This document shows, one piece after another, positions 50,914 to 59,246 of a stretch of 64,000 nucleotides of DNA. Location of the stretch: NCBI GenBank assembly GCA_964590435.1, contig CAZPWT010000041.1:1-64000 (forward strand), in the 5' to 3' direction. Under the pieces are notes generated by a model. It was not told the DNA's origin and searched no databases. It saw only the letters and a program-made list of their open reading frames with translations. The stretch comes from WSZJ01 sp964590435. GTDB lineage: Bacteria; Planctomycetota; MHYJ01; WSZJ01. The first letter of the stretch is position 1. Every line of letters begins with the position of its first letter. A program made the translations under genes and the position numbers.

Positions 50914-51681
50914 ATGGGCGCCCGCAAACTCCGCATCGACATCGACGGAATCATCGACGCCGCGACCGCCGCGCCCGAGCTCGGGGAACCGTTCCTCGAT
51001 CTCACAACTGGCGAAGTTGCGTGGCGAAGCGATCTGGCGGACGAAAATGACGACCTGGGCCGCGCCATCGAGCAGGACCCGGATCGGTTCGTCCTGGTTC
51101 CCCGGTACGAGAGCCGGGACGAGTTCGACCTCATGCGCAGGTTCGCCGATTCCGTCGGCGAAGCGGACGTGAGGAAGCTGCTCGATGTGGCCCTCGGAGG
51201 GAAGGGCTCGTCCTCGCGCTTCCGCGACGTCATCGGCGGGTACCCGGATCTTGAAGCGCTGTGGCGCGAAGCCCGTGACGCGGCCCTGCTCGAGCACGTC
51301 AAGGCGTGGCTGTCCGGGATCGGGATCGAGCCTTCCTTTGAGCGACGGAAGTTCGAAGCTCCGGACATCGTGCCGCGGCCGCCGGAAACGCGGATCGGGC
51401 TCTTCGACCTCCTCCTGCTCGGCGCGCCCGAGGGGAAGACCGAGCTCCTGGAAGGACGCGTCTCTCGCCAGATCGGCCTGCCCGGCCCGTCCGAGGCGCG
51501 CGCTCTTTTCAAGCGGCTGGCACGCGAACTGTGCGAGCACCACGGCGTCGCATGGCGCAACCGGTTCATCGAGGGAGAGTCGACGTACGAAGTCGGCCGC
51601 GCGCACTTGACCGTCGAGGACTGCACCGTGTATCTGGAGGTCGATGTCCCTTCCTCCACATGGGACGCCTTCGCGCGTTAA
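50914..51681 (+). CDS. UPF0158 family protein
   Basis: 255 residues. The N-terminal 150 residues match UPF0158 (ELGEPFLDLTTGEVAWRSD, DRFVLVPRYESRDEFDLMRRFADSV, SSRFRDVIGGYPDLEALWREARDAALLEHVKAWLSGIGI). A further 100-residue domain (RIGLFDLLLLGAPEGKTELLEGR...RNRFIEGESTYEVGRAHLTVEDC) is not part of the usual family and is not recognised. Function unknown. TAACAT (50899-50904) ends nine bases before the ATG. Confidence 0.8.
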   Translation: MGARKLRIDIDGIIDAATAAPELGEPFLDLTTGEVAWRSDLADENDDLGRAIEQDPDRFVLVPRYESRDEFDLMRRFADSVGEADVRKLLDVALGGKGSSSRFRDVIGGYPDLEALWREARDAALLEHVKAWLSGIGIEPSFERRKFEAPDIVPRPPETRIGLFDLLLLGAPEGKTELLEGRVSRQIGLPGPSEARALFKRLARELCEHHGVAWRNRFIEGESTYEVGRAHLTVEDCTVYLEVDVPSSTWDAFAR

Positions 51682-51697
51682 CGCGTAAGATCCGTTC

Positions 51698-53140
51698 GTG
51701 AACGCCCCCTTCGACGCGCTCAGGGCGGAGGAGATGTATCTCTTCCGCCACGCCCTCCTCCGCGACGCCGCCTACCAGCTCCAGCTCCCCGGCGACCGGG
51801 CGCGGCTGCACGGGGTGGCGTTCCAGGTGATCGAGGGTATTGCCGGGGGCCCGGCGCCGGCTGTGGCGCCGATGGATGCCGATTCGAACTCGCCGGTTGA
51901 GCTCCGGCCCGGCGACGCGCTGGCGGCGGAGCTGGCGGAGCACGCGCGCCTCGCTGCGGAAGGAGGAACCGCCGATGCGCCGGTCTTTCGCGCGTCGCAC
52001 GCCCTCTACCTGCGGCGCGCCGCCGAACACGCCGGGCGAGACTACCGCAGCGACGCCGCCCTCCGCCTGTGGCGGGAACTCGCCGGCGTGCTCGGCGGCG
52101 CGGCGAGAGGCGAAGCGACGCGGCGCGCGGGGATGGCCGCTTCGCTGGCGGACCGGGGAGCCGAAGGGGAACGGCTCTTCGGCGAGGCGCTCGAGATCCA
52201 CCGCGCGGCCGGATCGCGCCGCTTCGAGGCCGTCACGCTCGCAAACCTGGGGAGCCTCTTCCAGAACATGGGGCGGGTGCGGGAAGCGGAGGACGCCTTC
52301 GCCCGTTCGCTGGCGATCTCCCGGGAACTCGGCGACCGAGCCTCGGAGGGCTTCGCGCTGGGCTCGCGCGGGACGCTCTTCCTGGCGACAGGCCGGGCGG
52401 ACCTCGCCGAAAGGGAGTTCCTGGAAGCGCTGGCGATCCACCGGCAGGTGGCCAACCGCCGCTTCGAGGGGATCGTGACCTCCCACCTCGCGGATCTCCA
52501 CCAGCAGGCCGGGCGGATCGAGCGGGCGGAGCAGGAGTACGGCTGCGCCCTGGACATCCACCGCGAAGTCCACAACCGCCTCTACGAGGGCATGACGCTC
52601 GGGAACCTCGCGATCCTCTACTACCATTCGGGCAGGCCCGCGCAGGCTGCGGCCGCCTTCGATCGCGCCCTCGCCCTGAACCGCGAAAGCGGCAGCCAGC
52701 GCGCCGAGGGGATCACGCTCGTCAACCAGGCCAACTTCTTCAAGACCACCGGCGACCTCGACCGCGCCCGGATCGGCTACGAACGCGCCCTCGCCCTTCA
52801 GCGCGAAGCCGGCGCCCGGCGCTCGGAGGGCATCGCGCTCGTCAACCTCGCCTCCCTGCACCTCCACCTCGGGTCGACGGAGTCGAGCGAGCCCCTGTTC
52901 CGCGAAGCGCTGGAAATCCTGCGAAGCGTCGGCGACCGCCGGAGCGAGGGAAGCGCCCTGTGCGGGCTGGCGACGGTTCTGCGCGTCCTCGGCAGGACGG
53001 ACGAAGCTCGCGAAGCCTGGGGCCAGGGGACCGCGGTCCTCAAACAAATCGGCGACCTCGTCCGCCTGCGGTCCGAGGCGGAGAGCATGCGCGAGGCCTG
53101 CGCGAAGGCCGGCGTGCCGGCGTTTGAGGGAGGGGCCTGA
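51698..53140 (+). CDS. TPR protein with orphan AAA/STAND-associated N-terminus (paralogue 2)
   Basis: 480 residues. Starts MNAPFDALRAEEMYLFRHALLRDAAYQLQL, very close to the N-terminus of the gene at 22271, and continues into about ten tetratricopeptide repeats of 40 residues (for example EGITLVNQANFFKTTGDLDRA). No ATPase or kinase domain is present. Likely a scaffold. GTG start six bases after TAAGAT (51686-51691). The stop is followed by a gene remnant and then by paralogue 3. Confidence 0.82.
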   Translation: MNAPFDALRAEEMYLFRHALLRDAAYQLQLPGDRARLHGVAFQVIEGIAGGPAPAVAPMDADSNSPVELRPGDALAAELAEHARLAAEGGTADAPVFRASHALYLRRAAEHAGRDYRSDAALRLWRELAGVLGGAARGEATRRAGMAASLADRGAEGERLFGEALEIHRAAGSRRFEAVTLANLGSLFQNMGRVREAEDAFARSLAISRELGDRASEGFALGSRGTLFLATGRADLAEREFLEALAIHRQVANRRFEGIVTSHLADLHQQAGRIERAEQEYGCALDIHREVHNRLYEGMTLGNLAILYYHSGRPAQAAAAFDRALALNRESGSQRAEGITLVNQANFFKTTGDLDRARIGYERALALQREAGARRSEGIALVNLASLHLHLGSTESSEPLFREALEILRSVGDRRSEGSALCGLATVLRVLGRTDEAREAWGQGTAVLKQIGDLVRLRSEAESMREACAKAGVPAFEGGA

Positions 53141-53151
53141 CGCGCCCCGCC

Positions 53152-53440
53152 CTACTTCAACTGCTCCATCATCGTCGCCGTGTCCGTGAGGCCCCAGTGC
53201 TCGACGACCTTGCCATTCTCGAAGTGGAGGATGTCGAAGACCTGGATCTAAACGGCCACGAAAGGAAAAACGAAAAAGGAAAAAGGAAAAAGGAAAAGAG
53301 AACGGCCACGCTTGCGGGCGGCCGTTGTTGAGGGTTTTTGTTTTTCGTTTTTACTTTTTCGTTTTTCGTTTCCTGGCCGTTTTCCTGCTCGACGATTCGG
53401 TACACCGCGCCCGGCTCCACGCGCGGCGCCTTGTCCAGGG
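53152..53440 (-). pseudogene. SnoaL/NTF2-like gene remnant split by an inverted-repeat insertion
   Basis: On the right (about 53386-53440) the DNA reads APRVEPGAVYRIVEQENG and on the left (53152-53245) IQVFDILHFENGKVVEHWGL...MMEQLK, the typical end of SnoaL-like ester cyclases (DIFRFENGKIVEHW). Between them lies a 135-bp A/T-rich inverted repeat. The N-terminal part of the gene is missing too. Not functional. Confidence 0.72.
53249..53383. repeat. A-rich inverted repeat (MITE-like)
   Basis: Left arm AAACGGCCACGAAAGG then repeated GGAAAAA/CGAAAAA units; right arm is the reverse complement in TTTTTCG units ending CCTGGCCGTTT. Arms are about 45-48 bp. Base composition differs sharply from the GC-rich surroundings. 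Related A-rich sequence without the second arm is at about 49788-49850 and 60312-60345. Confidence 0.75.
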
Positions 53441-53454
53441 GATATCATGCCCGC

Positions 53455-54693
53455 ATGAATGCAGAGCAGGCCTATCTGTTCCGTCACTCGCTGCTGCGGG
53501 ATGCCTCCTATCAGCTGCACATGCCCGAGGCCCGAGGGAGACTGCACAGGCTCGCATTCGAGATCATCGAGTCCGTGCTGGGCGGCTTGGCCGACGAATC
53601 CCGGGTCGCTCCCTTCGCGGCCGAGCTGGCGGACCACGCCCGGGCGGCCCGCGAGGTTGCGGCGGGGGACGCCACCGGGCTGGAGGCCAGGGAACTCGCC
53701 TGCCTCTCGCTTGCGTGCCGCTATGCCTACAGGAACTTCAATTACGCCGCCGCGATCGGCTTTGCCGAGAGAAGGCTCCAACACCCTTCATTCGACCCCG
53801 CCGACTACTCCGTGGCGCAAACCCACCTGACACAGGCGCTGAGAGCCGCCGGCCGCATCGCGGAGGCCGAGCGCGCGGCGCGTGAGCTTGAAACCTACGC
53901 GCGGGCGCGCAACGACGGGGTCTCGCTGGTCCGGGCCCTCGGAACGCTGGCCACGATCCACGCGCATCGCGGCGACGTCCAGCAGGCGGACGCGCTGGAC
54001 GAGAAGTGCATTGCGGCGGCGCGCGACGCAGGCGATCCGCGGGTGCTCAGCCTCTGCCTTGGAAACCGCGGCGCCAATTGCAAGGAGACGGGCCGGCACG
54101 AGATGGCGTTCGCGCTGATGACGGAAGCCATCAAGATCGTGGTGGACATCGGGGACCGACACCTGGAATGCCTGTGGCGCGCGAACCTCGGCGCGCTGCT
54201 GATTGATTCCGGCGACCTGCCGGCAGGTGAAGCCGCGTGCAAGGAAGCCCTGGCGTTGGCGATCCAGACCGGCAACCTCGCCCAGGAAGGCGTCGCGCGC
54301 GGCAACCTTGCGGCGATTCGCGAGATCAAGGGCGATCCCGAGGAGGCTTCTCGACAGCGCGCCCGGGCCCTGGAAATCGCCCGAACTGTGGGTGACAAGC
54401 GGGTGGAAGCCATCTGGTTGAGCAATATCGGGAACGTCCATCTCGACCACGGCGAAATCGACAAGGCGCGCGAATTCCTGACGGCGGGCCTGGCGGTCGC
54501 GATGGACGTTTCAGCTCGCAGCGCGGAAGGCAAATGCGCCGGATTGCTCGCCGTCATCAGGATCCTCGAAGGCCGGAGAACCGAGGCCTTGCCGGAATTC
54601 CTCGCCGCGCTGAACCTGCTCCGCTCCATCTCCGACAAGTCGGGCGAAGAGATCCTGCTGGGCTTTGCGCGACGCCTGGGTCTCCCGTGCTGA
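53455..54693 (+). CDS. TPR protein with orphan AAA/STAND-associated N-terminus (paralogue 3)
   Basis: 412 residues. MNAEQAYLFRHSLLRDASYQLHM at the N-terminus marks it as a third member of this family, followed by TPR-like helical repeats (ALGTLATIHAHRGDVQQADAL, CLGNRGANCKETGRHEMAFAL). Shorter than paralogues 1 and 2 and more diverged. The ATG at 53455 lies six bases after TATCAT (53443-53448); an open frame from 53338 runs through the inverted repeat and is rejected as a start. Confidence 0.82.
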   Translation: MNAEQAYLFRHSLLRDASYQLHMPEARGRLHRLAFEIIESVLGGLADESRVAPFAAELADHARAAREVAAGDATGLEARELACLSLACRYAYRNFNYAAAIGFAERRLQHPSFDPADYSVAQTHLTQALRAAGRIAEAERAARELETYARARNDGVSLVRALGTLATIHAHRGDVQQADALDEKCIAAARDAGDPRVLSLCLGNRGANCKETGRHEMAFALMTEAIKIVVDIGDRHLECLWRANLGALLIDSGDLPAGEAACKEALALAIQTGNLAQEGVARGNLAAIREIKGDPEEASRQRARALEIARTVGDKRVEAIWLSNIGNVHLDHGEIDKAREFLTAGLAVAMDVSARSAEGKCAGLLAVIRILEGRRTEALPEFLAALNLLRSISDKSGEEILLGFARRLGLPC

Positions 54694-54745
54694 TCCGCGA
54701 TGCCCCGAGCGGAGAGGGTCCGGAGGGTGCGCGCTGGTGCGGCGG

Positions 54746-54878
54746 CTCCGTGCCGTTCCGTCCCGCCGTGCTTTCCGTGTTAGGGCGTTTTCAAGTCGTT
54801 CGCCGGGCGCCGGGCCAGGGCGAGATTGAAAAACGGCGTAACACGGAAGGCACTGAGGGACGGAAAGACACGGAACGG
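54746..54878. repeat. Inverted-repeat element (MITE-like)
   Basis: Left arm about 54746-54800 (GTGCTTTCCGTGTTAGGGCG and onwards) and right arm about 54822-54878 (ACGGCGTAACACGGAAGGCA) are reverse complements over roughly 45-50 bp around a 20-25 base loop. It occupies the gap between two convergent genes. ACACGGAAGGCACxGAG-type sequence is common in non-coding DNA of related GC-rich genomes. Confidence 0.7.
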
Positions 54879-54930
54879 TTTCCGGTGGCTCGAAAACTCT
54901 GCACGCAGGGCGATGGCCGGACTTTCCTGG

Positions 54931-56106
54931 TTACCGCAACTTCACCTTCCCGACCTGTGCGCCTTTGCCACTGGCGTCCTGGCGAATGAACCACGCGAGG
55001 CCGCTGTCCCGGCCGACGATCGGGCGCAGAAACTGCCGATTCTCTTCCTCGACGATCCTCCGCACGGGAATTTCCCCCGTCGCCGCGTCCGGCTCAATCC
55101 CCGCTTCCCATGCCTGCCACATCCCGTTGGCGCCGCGGCCGGAGAAGTAGAGGCGGAGGCCATCGGCCGAGAACACCGGGTCCTCGATGCCGCTCGCGCG
55201 GGCCAGCGTCCGGAACTCCGCGCCGTCCGGGCTCAGCAGCCGCAACGCCGACTGCCGCGGCTCGTTCTTGCCCGTCTGCACGAACATCAGCCACTTGCCG
55301 TTCGGGGACAGGCTCAGCGTCGTCAGGATCGCGTTCGTCGCCTGGTAGACGCGCGCCACCGACGGCGCTTCGCCCCCCGGGTCCGCCGCGCCGATGCCGT
55401 CGGGCTCGTTCGCCGTCGCCCCGACCAGCGCGAACACCTTCTTGCCGTCCAGCGACCACGCCGCGCCGCTTCCCAGCAGCAGGCCGTCCGAAGCGCCGAT
55501 CTCGCGCGACTCGGCGCCTTCGGTCGTCATCACCACGAGCTTGCCGTTGCGCACGAACGCGAAGCGCTTCCCGTCGGGGGAGAGGGCGGGGGCGCCGAGG
55601 GGGGCGTCGCCGAGGTCAACGGGCTGCATCTTGGCGTCGACGATGACGGACCAGAGGTGGCCGCCGGCGACCCAGGTGAGGCGTTCGCTGTCAGCGGAGG
55701 CCCACCAGCGATCGACCTTGCCCTTGGCGTCGCGGAGGGCGCCCTGGGCCTTGCCGCTGGCGTCGTATTTGACGAAGCGGTCGCCACCGTCGCCGGACTC
55801 GAGGATCACGAACCCGTCGCCGAAGGGGGCGACGCGGGCGTCGGCGGGGAGGGCCGTCAGCATTTCCGGGGCGGGGACGACGACCGGCGGCGGGACGAGC
55901 TTGCTGCCGTCGGGCGGCTGCGGGCGTCGGGCGAGGCCGGGGGCGCCGGGCTTGCGGTCGCCGGCGGGCTGCTCCTTCTCGGCCATCCGGTCCTCGGCGG
56001 GCTTGCCCTTGGCGGCGGCCTCGGCGCGGTTTTCGCCGGCGTCCTGGGCGAAGAGCGGGCAGGCGAGGAGGGAGGCGAACAGGGCGTAGGTTGCGAAGCG
56101 CAGCAT
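54931..56106 (-). CDS. Exported beta-propeller (PD40-type) protein
   Basis: 391 residues. Signal peptide (MLRFATYALFASLLACPLFA), a Glu/Lys/Pro-rich linker, then a propeller with PD40/TolB-like blades: PALSPDGKRFAFVRNGKL, AAWSLDGKKVFALVG, LSLSPNGKWLMFVQTGK, PVFSADGLRLYFSGR. Probably periplasmic or surface exposed. No enzyme motif. It is upstream-divergent to nothing and follows miaA on the same strand with a gap of 59 bases, so it could be co-transcribed with miaA. Confidence 0.78.
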   Translation of the reverse strand: MLRFATYALFASLLACPLFAQDAGENRAEAAAKGKPAEDRMAEKEQPAGDRKPGAPGLARRPQPPDGSKLVPPPVVVPAPEMLTALPADARVAPFGDGFVILESGDGGDRFVKYDASGKAQGALRDAKGKVDRWWASADSERLTWVAGGHLWSVIVDAKMQPVDLGDAPLGAPALSPDGKRFAFVRNGKLVVMTTEGAESREIGASDGLLLGSGAAWSLDGKKVFALVGATANEPDGIGAADPGGEAPSVARVYQATNAILTTLSLSPNGKWLMFVQTGKNEPRQSALRLLSPDGAEFRTLARASGIEDPVFSADGLRLYFSGRGANGMWQAWEAGIEPDAATGEIPVRRIVEEENRQFLRPIVGRDSGLAWFIRQDASGKGAQVGKVKLR

Positions 56107-56165
56107 GGGGATCTCCGGTTGGTTTCAGTGTTCTGCGGGGTTGGACGCGGCGGGGCGGCGAAAGT

Positions 56166-57056
56166 TCACGATTTTCCGGCGGCGGCGAAATACGCGGCGG
56201 CCTGCGCGGCCATCGCTTCCGTCGTCCCGGACTCGATCCGGCAAACGTCCCCGAGCTTGCGGAACCACGTCGACTGGCGGCGGACGAGCGTCCAGGTCCG
56301 CGCGGCCATCAGCGCGGCGGCCTCGGCGGGCTTGAGGCGCCCTTCCGCGACGCCGAGCGCCTCCTCGTAGCCGATGAACTTCCGCGTTTCGGTCGAGAAC
56401 GTCAGTCGTTTCGCCTCCTCCACCAGTCCGCCGGCCAGCATCGCCTTCGCCCGCGCCTCGATCCGCGGCCGCAGCACGGTGCGCGGCGGGTCGAGCAGCA
56501 CGATCCGTGCCGGGCGCTTCTCGGGCGCCCCCCACTGCGTCTGGTGCTGCGAGATCGGCTTGCCGGTCAGCCGGTAGACCTCCAGCGCCCGCACCAGCCG
56601 CTTCTTGTCGTTCGCGTGCAGTTTCTTCGCCGCCGCAGGGTCCACCCGCGCCAGCTCGGCGTGGAGGTCGGGAAGGGCCTCGATTTCGCGGCGGAGCGCG
56701 GGGTCCTGCGGCGGGCCGGCGAAGAGCCCTTCCTGGAGGGCCTTGAGGTAAAGGGGAGTGCCGCCGGCGAAGAGGGCGCGTTTGCCGCGGGAGGTGACGT
56801 CGCGTTCGGCGGCGTGGGCGGCCTTGAGCCAGTCGGCGACGGAGAAGGTGTCGGCGGGGTCGGCGATGTCGAGGAGGTGGTGAGGGACGCGGGCGCGTTC
56901 GGCGGCGGTCGGCTTGGCGGTGCCGACGTCCATGCCGCGGTAGACGGTCGCGGAGTCCATCGCGAGGATTTCGGCGCCGATCCGTTCGGCAACGAGGAGC
57001 GCGACGGCGGTCTTGCCGGAGGCGGTGGGGCCGGTGAGGATCAGCGCGGGGGTCAT
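56166..57056 (-). CDS. miaA: tRNA dimethylallyltransferase
   Basis: 296 residues, normal length. Adds a dimethylallyl group to A37 of tRNAs that read UNN codons. The P-loop GPTASGKT (residues 8-15), DSATVYRGMDVGTAKP, HHLLDIADP, AGGTPLYLKALQEG and the later NDKKRLVRALEVYRLTGKPIS are all diagnostic. TATCGT (57066-57071) lies nine bases before the ATG at 57056, giving a nearly leaderless message. Next to a large inverted-repeat element. Confidence 0.95.
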   Translation of the reverse strand: MTPALILTGPTASGKTAVALLVAERIGAEILAMDSATVYRGMDVGTAKPTAAERARVPHHLLDIADPADTFSVADWLKAAHAAERDVTSRGKRALFAGGTPLYLKALQEGLFAGPPQDPALRREIEALPDLHAELARVDPAAAKKLHANDKKRLVRALEVYRLTGKPISQHQTQWGAPEKRPARIVLLDPPRTVLRPRIEARAKAMLAGGLVEEAKRLTFSTETRKFIGYEEALGVAEGRLKPAEAAALMAARTWTLVRRQSTWFRKLGDVCRIESGTTEAMAAQAAAYFAAAGKS

Positions 57057-57126
57057 TGGGGGCGCACGATACGGGAGGGAGCGGGGAGTGGCCAGTTGCC
57101 AGCGGCGAGCGGCGAGTCGAACAGCT

Positions 57127-57300
57127 TTGGCCGCAGAGGGCGCCGAGGGCGCAGAGAGGCCGAGCGAGAATCCCGCGGGCCCAGGCTGCGTCGGCCTCGT
57201 GACGATCATGGAGCAGGTTTTCGTCTGCGGGCCGACTCCGCCCGAGCCCGCGGGAATTTCGCTCGCCCTGGTCGACAATCTCTGCGCCCTCTGCGGCGAT
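57127..57300. repeat. Large inverted-repeat element (MITE-like)
   Basis: Arms of about 54 bp (57127-57180 and 57246-57300) share CCGCAGAGGGCG, GGCGAGCGA-type sequence and CCCGCGGGC in opposite orientation, around a 65-bp centre. No coding sense. It fills the gap between the 3' end of the glycosyltransferase gene and the promoter of miaA. Confidence 0.7.
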
Positions 57301-57349
57301 CGCCGTTTTTCTCCCGACTCCCGACTCCCGACTTCCGCCGCGCGCAACC

Positions 57350-58354
57350 TCACCCCCGGGCTTCTTCGAACACCTTCACCAGCCGATCCATCATGCTGTC
57401 GAGGCTGTGGTCGCGCTTCACTCGCGCCCTGGCGTCGGCTCCCAGCGCGGCGCGGTTGCCGTTGAGGATGCGGGCGCAGGCTTTCGCGAGGCCGGCGGCG
57501 TCGCCGAGCGGGAACGAGAACTCCGGCGGCATCCACGCGGCGAACGCCGGGGCGCAGCCGATCGCGGGGCGGGCGCTCGCCATCGCCTCCAGGATCGCCT
57601 TGTCGAGCGCGGTGTGGCTGGCGGAGACGAAGACGTCGCAGGCCTTGTGGTACGGCGGCAGGTCGGGAAACGGGACGCTCCCCGGCAACGCGAGCGGCAC
57701 GCCGCGCGCCGCGGCCAGCTCCGCCAGCGGCTTCCGCATCTTTCCCTCGCCGACGATCGTCAGGCGGAGATCGGGGAAGTCGCGCTTCAGCAGCGCCGCC
57801 CCCTCCACGACCGTCGCGAAGTCCTTCACGGGATCGAGGCGGCCCACGGAGAGCAGGTGCGTGCCGCCCGGCGGCGGCGTCGGCTCGAACTGCGCGAGGT
57901 TGATCCCCTGGCCCGTGACGCGGAGCTTGTCCGTCTTCAGCGGGAAAAATTCCGGGGCCGACACCACGATCCGCTTCGACATCCGGATCGCCAGCTTCAG
58001 CCGCGCCGTCGCGGTGTGGTGCGAGTACCAGAGGACGCACGGGACGCGCGTCACCGGCGCCGCGGCGAGGACGTACTCCGGGTTCATGTGCGCCCAGATC
58101 ACGTCCACCTTCCCCTTGTCCACGGCTTCCTTGAGGCCCTTGTAGAACCGCGCGAGCCGCGTCAGGCGGCCCTTCCCGAGCTCCTTGCCGAGCGACATGA
58201 CCTCGACGTTGTCCGGGAGGTCGCACGGCGCGACGCGGCCGGCCAGCACGTAGAGTTTCTCGAGGCGGGAAGCGAGGGCGCGGATCCAGGTCGGCACGAA
58301 TCCCAGGAGGTCGGCGCGCGGGTCCACGGCCTGCGTCATCATCAGCACTCGCAT
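57350..58354 (-). CDS. Glycosyltransferase, GT4-like (GT-B fold)
   Basis: 334 residues. MRVLMMTQAVDPRADLLGFVPTWIRAL at the N-terminus, a central GINLAQFEP...LLSVGRLDPVKDFATVVEGAALL acceptor/donor hinge and C-terminal PYHKACDVFVSASHTALDKAILEAMASARPAIG (modified EX7E motif) identify a GT4-type retaining transferase, likely acting on a cell-surface polysaccharide or lipid. Start at 58354 gives the canonical N-terminus; an in-frame ATG at 58387 adds 11 residues. Confidence 0.88.
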   Translation of the reverse strand: MRVLMMTQAVDPRADLLGFVPTWIRALASRLEKLYVLAGRVAPCDLPDNVEVMSLGKELGKGRLTRLARFYKGLKEAVDKGKVDVIWAHMNPEYVLAAAPVTRVPCVLWYSHHTATARLKLAIRMSKRIVVSAPEFFPLKTDKLRVTGQGINLAQFEPTPPPGGTHLLSVGRLDPVKDFATVVEGAALLKRDFPDLRLTIVGEGKMRKPLAELAAARGVPLALPGSVPFPDLPPYHKACDVFVSASHTALDKAILEAMASARPAIGCAPAFAAWMPPEFSFPLGDAAGLAKACARILNGNRAALGADARARVKRDHSLDSMMDRLVKVFEEARG

Positions 58355-58447
58355 CGCCCGGAGTGTGCCGTTGTTGCCCGGTCTCATCCACCTCTGTTAC
58401 GCTGCGGCACCGCCACCTGAGCCTGTTCTTATTCGAGGGAGACCTTC

Positions 58448-59242
58448 GTGGACTGGGGCATGAAGAACCGCCTGTCGCGGATTTTCAGCGCGGCGGACGG
58501 ACGGACGGTGATGCTGGCGGTCGACCACGGGTATTTCCAGGGGCCGACCACGGGGCTGGTGAAGCCGGGGGAGACGCTCGCGCCGCTCCTGCCCCACGCG
58601 GACACGCTGATGGTGACGCGCGGCGTCCTCCGGAGCTGCGTGGACGCCGCGACGGACGTTCCCGTCGTGCTTCGCGTCTCGGGCGGGCCGTCGATTCTCA
58701 AGGAAGACCTGAGCGACGAGGCGATCACGGTCTCGATGCGGGACGCGGTGCGCCTGAACGTCGCGGGCGTGGCGCTGTCGGTGTTCGTGGGGTCGGCGCA
58801 CGAGAGCCAGACGGTCAAGAACCTCTCGGACCTCGTCGACGACGCGAACGAGTACGGCATCCCCGTGCTCGCCGTCACCGCCGTCGGCAAGGAGATGGTC
58901 CGCGACGCCCGCTACCTCGGCCTCGCCTGCCGCATCTCCGCAGAAATGGGCGCTTCCGTCGTCAAAACCTACTGGTGCGAGAACTTCGAGAGCGTCGTCG
59001 CCGGCTGCCCCGTGCCGGTCGTGATCGCGGGCGGCAAGAAGCTCGAGGAGAAGGACGCGCTCGCGCTGACGTTCAACGCGATCCGCGACGGCGCGCGCGG
59101 CGTGGACATGGGGCGCAACATCTTCCAGTCCGACTGCCCCGCCGGGATGATCAAGGCCGTGCGCGCCATCGTGCACGAGAAGGCCACCGTCGCGCATGGG
59201 TACGACATCTACCTCGCCGAGAAAAACCGGAAGGCCCGCTGA
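58448..59242 (+). CDS. LsrF/DhnA-type class I aldolase
   Basis: 264 residues. DWGMKNRLSRIF...RTVMLAVDHGYFQGPTTGL, MVTRGVLRS, VVKTYW (with the Schiff-base lysine) and GVDMGRNIFQS match LsrF and archaeal-type FBP aldolases. In E. coli LsrF processes the signal AI-2 phosphate; here the neighbour is an alcohol dehydrogenase and no lsr transport genes are present, so a sugar-phosphate or related aldol substrate is more likely. Start GTG at 58448 follows GAGGGAGA. The next gene begins four bases after the stop, forming an operon. Confidence 0.88.
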   Translation: MDWGMKNRLSRIFSAADGRTVMLAVDHGYFQGPTTGLVKPGETLAPLLPHADTLMVTRGVLRSCVDAATDVPVVLRVSGGPSILKEDLSDEAITVSMRDAVRLNVAGVALSVFVGSAHESQTVKNLSDLVDDANEYGIPVLAVTAVGKEMVRDARYLGLACRISAEMGASVVKTYWCENFESVVAGCPVPVVIAGGKKLEEKDALALTFNAIRDGARGVDMGRNIFQSDCPAGMIKAVRAIVHEKATVAHGYDIYLAEKNRKAR

Positions 59243-59246
59243 CCCC

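Noticed and set aside
53338..53454. Upstream extension of TPR paralogue 3
   Set aside because: The extension would translate the T-rich arm of an inverted repeat; the paralogues and the -10 box place the start at 53455.
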